A stretch of DNA of 64,000 bases, from contig MPNM01000002.1 of the NCBI GenBank assembly GCA_002239025.1, forward strand, positions 1 to 64,000. The letters run 5' to 3'. A program made the position numbers and the translations under genes. Position 1 is the stretch's first letter. Every line of letters starts with the position of its first letter. The notes under the pieces were generated by a model that worked only from the letters and a program-made list of their open reading frames with translations, made no database searches and was not told where the DNA came from. This document shows, in pieces, positions 50,252 to 58,518 of the stretch. This DNA is from Chloroflexi bacterium bin125. Lineage in GTDB: Bacteria > Chloroflexota > Dehalococcoidia > Bin125.

Positions 50252-50836
50252 CTAGGAGCCCGGCGTCCAGGGTGGATTGGCAGTTAGCTCAGCCATACGA
50301 CGACCCGAGTCAGGCACATCGTGGCTGAGTTTGCGTCCGTACTCCTCAGCCCATTCCGGCGGCAGGACCTGCTGCACCTCGTGCCAGCGGAGCGGCTGAG
50401 CGCGCGTGTTGCGCGATGCATCAGTCACATCGGCGAGCCAGATCGCCATGTCGCCGCCGTCCATGTAGTTGACCACGCGGCAGGTCATCCAGCCGAGCAC
50501 GCCATCGAGAATTGGCAATCCGTCGTCGTGATCATGCCAGCCAGGACCGTCGAATTTGTCGACCTCGGTCTGTGAGCGAAATCCCCAATGTTTGACCCAA
50601 TCCCATTGCTCGCGGGCGATGACGTGCACCGCCAGTTGTCCTGAAGCCTCGATGAGCGAGTTGGTGTGGTTCCGCTTTTGAATCTGCACCAGGACTCGTG
50701 GTTGAGCGGGAACGATTGACGCCGCGAATGCGCCGACCGCGATCTGACCGCCGCGTTGCCCGTTGTGAGCGGCGGTGACCACTGTGAGCGGCGACCACAT
50801 CAGCGTCAGTAGCGAGGGAGCATCGGAGAGCGGCAT
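50252..50836 (-). CDS. Flavin-reductase-like FMN-binding protein
   Basis: The 194-residue protein has the split-barrel fold of NAD(P)H:flavin reductases, the small partner of two-component monooxygenases. The visible landmarks are SPLTVVTAAHNGQRGGQIAV, AASIVPAQPRVLVQIQKRN and the later helix VKHWGFRSQTEVDKFDG. It may supply reduced FMN to an oxygenase, but no such oxygenase is adjacent. It lies nine bases downstream of the TVP38-like gene. Confidence 0.78.
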   Translation of the reverse strand: MPLSDAPSLLTLMWSPLTVVTAAHNGQRGGQIAVGAFAASIVPAQPRVLVQIQKRNHTNSLIEASGQLAVHVIAREQWDWVKHWGFRSQTEVDKFDGPGWHDHDDGLPILDGVLGWMTCRVVNYMDGGDMAIWLADVTDASRNTRAQPLRWHEVQQVLPPEWAEEYGRKLSHDVPDSGRRMAELTANPPWTPGS

Positions 50837-50845
50837 GTCCGGAGG

Positions 50846-51541
50846 CTAACGCTCCACTTCGGTTGGTTGCGCGCGACGCCGCTGTCGCCACCAGACCCAG
50901 ACGACCGGAGCCGCGAAAAACAGCACGATCGCGACGAATGCGCCAATCAGTATCTCTCGGTTGCGTTCTAGTACTGCGTCGCCGAGCACGGCCGCGAAAA
51001 TCAGGATCGGCGCCGAGGCCAGCACAGAAATCACGATGTAGTACGCGAAGCGCATTTGTGTGAGTCCAGCGGCATAAGAGACGTAATCGACGCCGGCCAC
51101 GGGGAACAGCCGGAGCACGATGAGTAGTCGAATCCCCAGTCGGGCCCCGAGCTCGTCGATCTTGTCAAGCGCCGCCTGCGATGTCAGCCGTCTGAGCACC
51201 GGCCGGCCCAGGCGCCTTGCGACCCAGAAGCAGATCGTCGAACCGATGGCCGTCGCTGTAATGGTGTAGAGGAAGCCCAGTGCTGGACCGAAGACCGCAG
51301 CGGCGACCAGTGGCATCGGGGCGGTCGGCAGCGGAGCGAAGAGCATCGACAGCGCGAACACCACGATGTACACGATCGGTCCCCAGACGCCGAAACCGTC
51401 GATCCATTCCTCGATTTCGGCCTGCTCCCAGGGGAACCAGCGCTCGTATGCGAGATACGCGCCGATCAGAATGGCAATGACAGCAACGCCGAGCAGGAAG
51501 AGCAGCGCTGCTCGGCGCCGATTGATATGCCAGTTCTGCAT
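50846..51541 (-). CDS. TVP38/TMEM64-family membrane protein
   Basis: The 231-residue protein has about five hydrophobic segments. The family signature lies in the middle: FAPLPTAPMPLVAAAVFGPALGF (a G/P-rich re-entrant helix) followed by FWVARRLGRPVLRRL and FPVAGVDYVSYAAG. Bacterial members of the wider DedA/TVP38 group are lipid-associated transport or scramblase-like proteins; the role here is not known. Its ATG at 51541 lies close to the divergent aminotransferase gene. Confidence 0.82.
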   Translation of the reverse strand: MQNWHINRRRAALLFLLGVAVIAILIGAYLAYERWFPWEQAEIEEWIDGFGVWGPIVYIVVFALSMLFAPLPTAPMPLVAAAVFGPALGFLYTITATAIGSTICFWVARRLGRPVLRRLTSQAALDKIDELGARLGIRLLIVLRLFPVAGVDYVSYAAGLTQMRFAYYIVISVLASAPILIFAAVLGDAVLERNREILIGAFVAIVLFFAAPVVWVWWRQRRRAQPTEVER

Positions 51542-51628
51542 GTCGTCACTCTAGTTTGACCCTTAGCCAGCGGATGCGCTCGCTGTTGTGCGCTAGTGTC
51601 GAATCATGGGTTACGCAGGAGGTCAACT

Positions 51629-52984
51629 ATGAGCGGGACGACGACAATTGACCAACAGTTTTTTTCGCAGCACGCAGAGTCGGCGAGACGGGCAGAAGAA
51701 GCGCGGACGGTGTTTCCTGGTGGGGTAACTCACGACGCTCGCCACTTCGAGCCATTCGGCATCGTCGTCGATCGTGCAATCGGGCCGCGAAAGTGGGATG
51801 TCGATGGCAACGAGTACATCGACTACGTGATGGGCCATGGAGCGCTGCTGTTTGGTCACAGTCATCCATACATGGTCGAGGCGGTCACGCAACAGGTGGC
51901 ACGCGGCACGCACATGGGCGGTTCGAGCGATCTGGAGCGTCGCTGGGCTCAAGCCATCCAACGATTGATTCCCAGCGCCGAGAAGGTGCGATTCACCTCA
52001 TCGGGCACCGAGGCGACGATGATGGCTGTGCGTCTCGCCCGGGCAGCGACCGGCCGAGACCGTTTGCTTCGTCTGGCCAATCACTTTCACGGCTGGAACG
52101 ACAGCGTCTTTGCCGCTGGTCGAACATCGGCAGGCGCTGTGGCCGCCAATGGCCAGCCAGAGGCGATGCAAGACTTGATCTCGGTCTTTGAGCAGACCGA
52201 CGTGTCGGGAATCGCGGCCGCGCTCGCCTCGAAAGAGTACGCAGCATTGATCATGGAACCGACTGGCTACTCCTGGGGGACGTGCCCGCTTGAACCGTCC
52301 GTGCCGCAAGAACTGCGCGATCTGACCGAACGGCATGGCACGCTCCTGATCTTCGACGAGGTGGTCACCGGCTTCCGTGCGAGTGCGGGCGGTGCGCAGG
52401 AACGGATCGGCGTTCGACCCGATTTGACGACGCTGGCCAAGATCGCCGCTGGCGGCCTGCCCGGAGGCGCAGTGGTCGGGCGTGCCGATCTGCTGGATCA
52501 GATCAGCTTCGAAGCCGGCGGCGGACGCGTGGCTCATCCCGGCACGTTCAACGCCAATCCGCTGTCCGCCGTCGCGGGTGAGCGAACGTTGCGGGCAGTG
52601 GCCGAGGAAGATCCTAACGCGGTGGCCAATGAGCGTGCTGCTCAGTTGTCACGCGGGTTGAATCGGGCGCTGGTCGAGGCAGAGCTACCCGGCTGCGTCT
52701 GGGCCGATGCGTCGATGGTGCACATCATCCTTGGTCAGGATGTCGAGCGCCCCGGCGACGGCGTGACCTGGGACTGGGGCCAGCATGGTGGCGCACGATC
52801 GATATTGCCGATGACCGTCTCCGAGGTCGCCTGGCCGTTCCGTCGCGCCTTGCTCAACCACGGAGTGGACCTCATGGGCATGGGCGCTCTGGTGTCCTGT
52901 GTGCACACCGAAGCGGATATCGATGCCACCATCGAGAGCTTCAGCGGGGCGTTCTCGGACCTGCGCCGGGACGAGATTCTGTAG
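51629..52984 (+). CDS. Class III aminotransferase (glutamate-1-semialdehyde 2,1-aminomutase-like)
   Basis: The 451-residue PLP enzyme starts at ATG 51629 behind GCAGGAGG. It has the PLP-binding strands FTSSGTEATMMAVRLARAATG, LLIFDEVVTGFRAS (Asp to the pyridine N) and LTTLAKIAAGGLPGG with the Schiff-base Lys. The sequence is close to GSAM (HemL) in GHSHPYMVEAVTQQ and NHFHGWNDS, but no heme gene is near and many bacteria have GSAM-like transaminases with other substrates. A HemL assignment is possible but not certain. Confidence 0.82.
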   Translation: MSGTTTIDQQFFSQHAESARRAEEARTVFPGGVTHDARHFEPFGIVVDRAIGPRKWDVDGNEYIDYVMGHGALLFGHSHPYMVEAVTQQVARGTHMGGSSDLERRWAQAIQRLIPSAEKVRFTSSGTEATMMAVRLARAATGRDRLLRLANHFHGWNDSVFAAGRTSAGAVAANGQPEAMQDLISVFEQTDVSGIAAALASKEYAALIMEPTGYSWGTCPLEPSVPQELRDLTERHGTLLIFDEVVTGFRASAGGAQERIGVRPDLTTLAKIAAGGLPGGAVVGRADLLDQISFEAGGGRVAHPGTFNANPLSAVAGERTLRAVAEEDPNAVANERAAQLSRGLNRALVEAELPGCVWADASMVHIILGQDVERPGDGVTWDWGQHGGARSILPMTVSEVAWPFRRALLNHGVDLMGMGALVSCVHTEADIDATIESFSGAFSDLRRDEIL

Positions 52985-53065
52985 CGGATGCTGGGTCGCG
53001 CAGTGACCCCAGAATCCTGTAACGAAGTCGCTAGCGTGGTGAGGTCGATTGTGGGATTATTCACG

Positions 53066-53071
53066 TATTAT
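53066..53071 (+). promoter_or_regulatory. Candidate -10 box of gltB
   Basis: TATTAT lies eight bases before the ATG of gltB at 53080, which would give a near-leaderless transcript. No matching -35 at 17 bases is visible, so the call is tentative. A short inverted repeat near 52990-53011 could end the preceding gene. Confidence 0.3.
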
Positions 53072-53079
53072 CCGCACTG

Positions 53080-56000
53080 ATGGCCTCATTTGCATTGACT
53101 CCGACAGTCAATGTCCATGGATCGATAGACGCAGACGATATGACACGTACCCAGTATCCCAACCAAGCGACGCCGGCCGACTATGCGGGACTGCACGATC
53201 CGCTGAGTTTCCGTGATGCTTGCGGTACTGGATTCATCGCTCGGCTGGACGGAGTCGCGACCCACGAGTTGGTCCAGCAGGCCGTCGAGGGCGTGGTCAG
53301 CCTGACGCATCGCGGCGCAGTTAACGCCGACCCGGATACGGGTGACGGCGCCGGTGTGACGATCAGCATTCCCTACGCAATATTGCAAGACGATCTGGCC
53401 CGCCTGGGCCGAGCCGACGTGAGCCAGGCCGATCTTGGCCTCGCCATGGTCTTCCTGCCGATGGACAAGACGGCGGCTCAGCGCGGTCGAGCGATTCTCG
53501 AATCGGCCGCCAAACGGACTGGACTTGACGTCATTGGCTGGCGTGTCGTGCCGACCGATCCGTCGGTGCTCGGCCATTGGGCTCTGGGCAAGCTGCCCTG
53601 CGTCGAACAGATGCTGTTCGCGCGACCCGCAGGCGTCTCAGACGACGAATATGGTCGCCGCGTGTATCTGTCCCGTCGCCGTGCCGACACCGAGTACCGG
53701 GCGCTCAGCGACGCCGGCGCGGACGATCCCGCCGGTGAAACCTACATCGTGTCCATGTCCACCTCGACGGTGGTCTACAAGGGGCTGATGGTCGCCCCGC
53801 AGCTCAGTAAGTTCTATCCCGATTTGACCAATCCCGAGACCGTCTCCGCGCTGGCGTTGTTCCACCAGCGCTACGCGACCAACACGCTGCCCGACTGGAA
53901 GATTGCCCAACCGTTCCGCTACATCGCACATAACGGTGAGATCAACACCTTGCTCGGTAACCGGCACTGGATGCGGGCGCGCGGACCGGCATTGCAGTCG
54001 GCTGCCTGGGGCGATGCCGTCTCCGAGCTGCATCCTGTGCTGGGATCGGTGAGTTCCGACTCTCAAGCGTTCGACGAAGCGTTCGAACTGCTCGTGGCGT
54101 CCGGACGCGGCGGATTGCACGCGATGATGATGCTGATCCCCGAGGCCTGGGAACAGTACGACGACATGGACCCCGAGCTGCGTGGGTTCTACGAATACCA
54201 CGCCTGTCTGACCGAACCGTGGGACGGCCCCGCGGCGATGGCCTTCACAGACGGCAAGATGGCCGCCGCAGCGATGGACCGCAACGGTCTGAGACCAGCG
54301 CGTTATCAGGTAACTCGTGGCGGATTGGTCGTGATGGCGTCGGAGGTCGGCCTGATTGAGCTGGACCAGTCGGAGATCATTGAGTCAGGCCGGCTCGGAC
54401 CAGGCCAAATGGTCGCAGTAGACACCGAGCGCCACGAGATTCTGCGCAACGATGACATCAAGAGCCGCGTGTCCTCGCGACGTCCCTATGGGCGCTGGGT
54501 GCGCCAGTACATGGGTCGGTTGGAACGAACTGCAAGCATCGACGCGTCGGCGACTCCACAGCCGGATGAAGGTGAGTTGCTGTCTCGGCAGATACTGCAC
54601 GGCTACTCGAAGGAAGAGATCGAATACGTCCTCAAGCCGATGGCCCGGCAAGCGAAAGAGCCGGTCGGTTCAATGGGCGACGATACTCCGCTCTCAGTGC
54701 TGCATGATCCCGCGCGGCCGTTGTACACCTACTTCAAGCAGAAGTTCGCCCAGGTCACGAATCCGCCGATCGACTCCATCCGTGAGCGCAACGTCATGTC
54801 GCTCGACACCTGGCTCGGTCGCCGACAGTCGCTGCTCGAGGAAGTCCCTGAGGCGGCGAGACTTGTGCATCTGGGCTCCCCGCTGCTGCTCAGCGACGAG
54901 TTCGACGCGCTGGTCGGTTTCCGACAGCCAGGATTCTCTGCTGCGGTGCTCGAGGCGTCGTTCCCTGTCGAAGATGGGCCATCCGGACTTGAGGCGGCCC
55001 TTAATGCCCTGTGCGACCACGTCGACAACGCGATTGAAGACGGCCACTCATTGATCGTTCTGAGCGACGAAGAAGTGGGACCTGAACGCGTACCGATTCC
55101 CATGTTGCTTGCCGTTTCGACCGTCCATCATCATCTCATCGACAGCGGACTACGCCTGTCCGCGTCAATCGTCGCTAACTGTGGCGACGCCCGCGACGTA
55201 CACCAGATCTCCTGCCTGATCGGCTTTGGCGCGGATGCGATCCATCCGTATCTGGCGCTGCAAACCCTCAACTCGCTGCATGCCGAAGGCGAGTTCGAAG
55301 GTATGGACGCTGCCGAAGTGATTGATCGCTACGTGCAGGCCGTCGATTCGGGGATTCTCAAGATCATGTCGAAGATGGGAATCGCAGCGCGCGCTTCCTA
55401 TCACGGAGCTCAGATTTTCGAAGCCCTGGGTATCGGACAAGAGGTCGTTGAGCGCTCGTTCCCCGGCACGCTCTCGCGGATCGGTGGCGTTGGATTCGAA
55501 GAGATCGGCGCTGACGCGCTCTCGCGCCACGAGCTGGCCTATCCGGCCGACGGCCTGGATGCCGGTGGCTGGTATCGATATCGCCGCAACGCGGACTATC
55601 ACGCCAATGAACCGCCGATCTGGCGCTCTTTGCACAAGGTCGTCCAGGGTGGCGGCGCCGAGGAGTATGCGACGTACGCCGAGCGCGCCAACAATAGGCA
55701 ACCGACCGCGTTGCGCGACATGCTGGGCTTCAAGTCGGACCGAGAACCAATCTCGCTGGACGACGTTCAAGCGCATGAGGAGATCACGCCAAGATTCAGT
55801 ACAGGTGCGATGTCGCTTGGCGCGCTCAGTCCCGAGACTCACGAGGACATTGCCCGTGCGATGAACGAACTCGGTGCTTCGTCCAACACGGGCGAGGGCG
55901 GCGAGGATCCGCGGCGCTTCCTTGAGTCTGGCGACAAGTCCGACGCGAACTCGAACATCAAACAGATTGCCTCAGGACGTTTCGGCGTCACTCCGGCTTA

Positions 56001-57693
56001 TCTGGGCAGCGCAAGCGAGATTGAAATCAAGATCGCTCAGGGGTCGAAGCCGGGCGAAGGTGGCCAGCTTCCCGGCCACAAGGTGACGCCGTACATCGCC
56101 ATGCTGCGGCATTCGACACCAGGCGTCGAACTCATTTCTCCACCTCCGCACCATGACATCTATTCGATCGAAGACCTCTCGCAGTTGATCTACGACCTCA
56201 AGATCGCCAACCCGCGGGCGCGGGTCTGTGTCAAGCTGGTCGCCTGCGAGGGTGTCGGCACGATCGCCACCGGCGTCGCCAAGGCATATGCCGATGTCGT
56301 GCACATCTCCGGCGCAGACGGTGGCACAGGAGCATCGCCCCTGTCGTCGGTCAAGTACGCCGGCGCGCCTTGGGAGCTCGGAGTCAAAGAGGCGCACGAG
56401 GCACTGGTCGTCAACGGATTGCGCGGACGAATTCGGCTGCGCACGGACGGCGGCTTCCATACCGGCCGCGACGTCGTCGTGGCTGCCATGTTGGGCGCCG
56501 AGGCATACGGCTTCGGGACTACTGCGCTCGTCGCCCTCGGTTGCAAGATGGCACGCCAATGTCATCTCAACACCTGCCCGGTGGGCGTCGCGACACAGCG
56601 TGAGGATCTACGGGCCAAGTACTTCGGCAAGCCGCAGATGCTGATTGACTTCCTGCTGCACGTTGCCGAAGAGGTTCGAGTCATCCTGGCCGAGCTTGGC
56701 TATCGCTCGATCGAGGAGATCATCGGCCGTAGCGATCTACTTGAACAGATTCCGCCACGGTCCGGTGAACGCGCAAATCTTGTCGATCTGTCGAAGCTGC
56801 TGGCCCCGATCGAAGCTGCCCCTGAGTTGCCCAGGATGCGCACTCAGGAGCGGAATGATCGTCGGGACGACGTCCGACTTGACGACGAGTTGCTGGAGAT
56901 TCTCGAGCCGCACATCCAGGGTGAAGAGCACATCTCGGCGAAGTTTGACATCACGAATAAGCATCGCACAGTTGGCGCGCGGGTCTCTGGCCGGATCGCG
57001 CAGCAATACGGCGATTTAGGAATGCAGCGCGGAACGATCGAGCTGCACTTCACCGGCTCGGCCGGTCAATCGTTCGGCGCATTCCTGGTGCGCGGACTGC
57101 GTCTGTTCCTGCGCGGAGAGGCGAACGACTACGTCGGCAAGGGCATGGCCGGAGGCATGATTTCGGTCGCGCCCAAGCATGGCGCCGGCTTCCGCGGTCG
57201 CGACGCCGTCCTGGTTGGCAACACCGTCCTCTATGGAGCGACGGGCGGAACGCTCTGGGTTGCTGGACGCGCCGGCGAACGATTTGCGGTCCGCAACTCA
57301 GGAGCGCGAGCGGTGGTCGAGGGAGTCGGCGATCACGGCTGCGAGTACATGACTGGCGGCACGGTCGTGGTACTCGGTCCGGTCGGCAGGAACTTCGCCG
57401 CCGGTATGAGCGGCGGTACCGCCTACGTTTGGGACGCCGACGGAGACCTCGAAAGCCGGATTAATCCGGCCATGGTCGACCTTGAGTCGGTCACCGATCC
57501 GCTCGAAGCGACAATGCTCGAGGAGATGATCGAGACGCACTCAGAGCGCACCGGCAGTCCATTCGCTCAGGAAGTGCTGGAAAACTGGGATGTGGTCCTG
57601 CGCCAGATCGTGAAGGTCATTCCTCGCGACTACAAGCGAGTCCTGAGAGAGCGAGAGGCCGAACGGGCGATGGCCCTGGCCACACAGGAGTAG
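53080..57693 (+). CDS. gltB: Glutamate synthase, large subunit
   Basis: The 1537-residue protein transfers the glutamine amide to 2-oxoglutarate. The N-terminal Ntn-type glutaminase has nucleophile Cys48 in FRDACGTGFIARL, expected to become residue 1 after removal of the leader. Next come the central domain (about 480-770) and the FMN/synthase domain (about 830-1200), with GDKSDANSNIKQIASGRFGV, HISGADGGTGASPLSSVK and the 3Fe-4S cysteines in GCKMARQCHLNTCPVG. The C-terminal GXGXG beta-helix (about 1260-1480) includes GAGFRGRDAVLVGNT. An ATG 60 bases downstream (53140) is an alternative start. The small NADPH subunit GltD is not adjacent, so electrons come from a distant gltD or ferredoxin. Confidence 0.96.
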   Translation: MASFALTPTVNVHGSIDADDMTRTQYPNQATPADYAGLHDPLSFRDACGTGFIARLDGVATHELVQQAVEGVVSLTHRGAVNADPDTGDGAGVTISIPYAILQDDLARLGRADVSQADLGLAMVFLPMDKTAAQRGRAILESAAKRTGLDVIGWRVVPTDPSVLGHWALGKLPCVEQMLFARPAGVSDDEYGRRVYLSRRRADTEYRALSDAGADDPAGETYIVSMSTSTVVYKGLMVAPQLSKFYPDLTNPETVSALALFHQRYATNTLPDWKIAQPFRYIAHNGEINTLLGNRHWMRARGPALQSAAWGDAVSELHPVLGSVSSDSQAFDEAFELLVASGRGGLHAMMMLIPEAWEQYDDMDPELRGFYEYHACLTEPWDGPAAMAFTDGKMAAAAMDRNGLRPARYQVTRGGLVVMASEVGLIELDQSEIIESGRLGPGQMVAVDTERHEILRNDDIKSRVSSRRPYGRWVRQYMGRLERTASIDASATPQPDEGELLSRQILHGYSKEEIEYVLKPMARQAKEPVGSMGDDTPLSVLHDPARPLYTYFKQKFAQVTNPPIDSIRERNVMSLDTWLGRRQSLLEEVPEAARLVHLGSPLLLSDEFDALVGFRQPGFSAAVLEASFPVEDGPSGLEAALNALCDHVDNAIEDGHSLIVLSDEEVGPERVPIPMLLAVSTVHHHLIDSGLRLSASIVANCGDARDVHQISCLIGFGADAIHPYLALQTLNSLHAEGEFEGMDAAEVIDRYVQAVDSGILKIMSKMGIAARASYHGAQIFEALGIGQEVVERSFPGTLSRIGGVGFEEIGADALSRHELAYPADGLDAGGWYRYRRNADYHANEPPIWRSLHKVVQGGGAEEYATYAERANNRQPTALRDMLGFKSDREPISLDDVQAHEEITPRFSTGAMSLGALSPETHEDIARAMNELGASSNTGEGGEDPRRFLESGDKSDANSNIKQIASGRFGVTPAYLGSASEIEIKIAQGSKPGEGGQLPGHKVTPYIAMLRHSTPGVELISPPPHHDIYSIEDLSQLIYDLKIANPRARVCVKLVACEGVGTIATGVAKAYADVVHISGADGGTGASPLSSVKYAGAPWELGVKEAHEALVVNGLRGRIRLRTDGGFHTGRDVVVAAMLGAEAYGFGTTALVALGCKMARQCHLNTCPVGVATQREDLRAKYFGKPQMLIDFLLHVAEEVRVILAELGYRSIEEIIGRSDLLEQIPPRSGERANLVDLSKLLAPIEAAPELPRMRTQERNDRRDDVRLDDELLEILEPHIQGEEHISAKFDITNKHRTVGARVSGRIAQQYGDLGMQRGTIELHFTGSAGQSFGAFLVRGLRLFLRGEANDYVGKGMAGGMISVAPKHGAGFRGRDAVLVGNTVLYGATGGTLWVAGRAGERFAVRNSGARAVVEGVGDHGCEYMTGGTVVVLGPVGRNFAAGMSGGTAYVWDADGDLESRINPAMVDLESVTDPLEATMLEEMIETHSERTGSPFAQEVLENWDVVLRQIVKVIPRDYKRVLREREAERAMALATQE

Positions 57694-57760
57694 CTCGGGG
57701 CTCAGTACAGGAACTCTATCGACTGGGACCTGGTTTCTTCGAATCCGCCGGTCCATACCT

Positions 57761-57985
57761 GGCGCGTCCGCATTCCCCGCTTCTTCCTGGCAGAGACTGA
57801 TGCACAACTCCCATTCTCCCCCCTTGCGGGGGAGATGCCGTAGGCAGAGGGGGGTCCTGACCGCAGCTTCTTTCTGGTACCCACCGACCGACCCCCCCTC
57901 TGTCACTCCGTGACATCTCCCCCCGCAAGGGGGGGAGAGCGGAATTGGAGGTTACGCACCGCTCTCTTGCAGTGGGAGTGGGGAA
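57761..57985. repeat. Hairpin-rich interspersed repeat, copy 1
   Basis: The stretch has two GC-rich hairpins (CCCCCCTTGCGGGGG and CCCCCCGCAAGGGGGG types), a TGTCACTCCGTGACA mini-hairpin and a unique middle of about 45 bp. Its reverse complement aligns with 63776-63985: the ends, both hairpins and the flanks are conserved but the middle differs. It lies in the 340-bp gap between gltB and the small membrane gene and may end transcription from both. The type recalls REP/MITE-like elements of other bacteria. No transposase is in the window. Confidence 0.8.
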
Positions 57986-58033
57986 TGCTGGCGCGCCAAG
58001 CATGGGTTGTCAACATCCATGTGAACACACCCG

Positions 58034-58507
58034 CTAGTTCAGCCAGCTCAGCAGTCTGTTGCGCTGCGGCTCGATGGGCTCAAGGGTCGGGTCGATAGTC
58101 AGCGCTATGCGCCGACGCAGCATCGTGATCCGGCTTGGAGGTGCGGGCTCGGGCGCCGGCACTTGTGCTTGACGCCATGTGTCGCCCAACCGTAGCGCTA
58201 CGACGATGGCCAGGGTCATGGTGACTGCCGGCACCAGCACGCGAACCATGCGAGCGTTGATTGACGGTCTCGCAACCTGATTCTTCGAACCGGACCTGAA
58301 GGTTTGACGCCAATCGTTGCCAGGTTGACTGACGGGAGCGACTGGAATCGCTTCTTCGACGATGACTTCAGGTTCGCTGCCATTTGCGCCATTGGACGGC
58401 GGTTCGGCGACAACAGGCCCCCAGCCATCCAGGGCGAGCACGGTGCTGGTCGCCTGACTGGTTGCGCCGTTGGGTTCGTGCGGGTGGTTGCCGTTGGGGG
58501 TCGACAT
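58034..58507 (-). CDS. Unrecognised single-pass membrane protein
   Basis: The 157-residue protein has a low-complexity N terminus (about 1-65; NGATSQATSTVLALD, EVIVEEAIPVAPVSQP), a transmembrane helix (VRVLVPAVTMTLAIVVALRLG, about 87-107) and a 50-residue Pro-rich basic tail (VPAPEPAPPSRITMLRRR). Topology by the positive-inside rule is ambiguous. It lies 11 bases downstream of the MFS exporter gene as the last gene of a five-gene operon. It may assist the exporter; no family is recognised. Confidence 0.6.
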   Translation of the reverse strand: MSTPNGNHPHEPNGATSQATSTVLALDGWGPVVAEPPSNGANGSEPEVIVEEAIPVAPVSQPGNDWRQTFRSGSKNQVARPSINARMVRVLVPAVTMTLAIVVALRLGDTWRQAQVPAPEPAPPSRITMLRRRIALTIDPTLEPIEPQRNRLLSWLN

Positions 58508-58518
58508 CGGAGCTCCGG

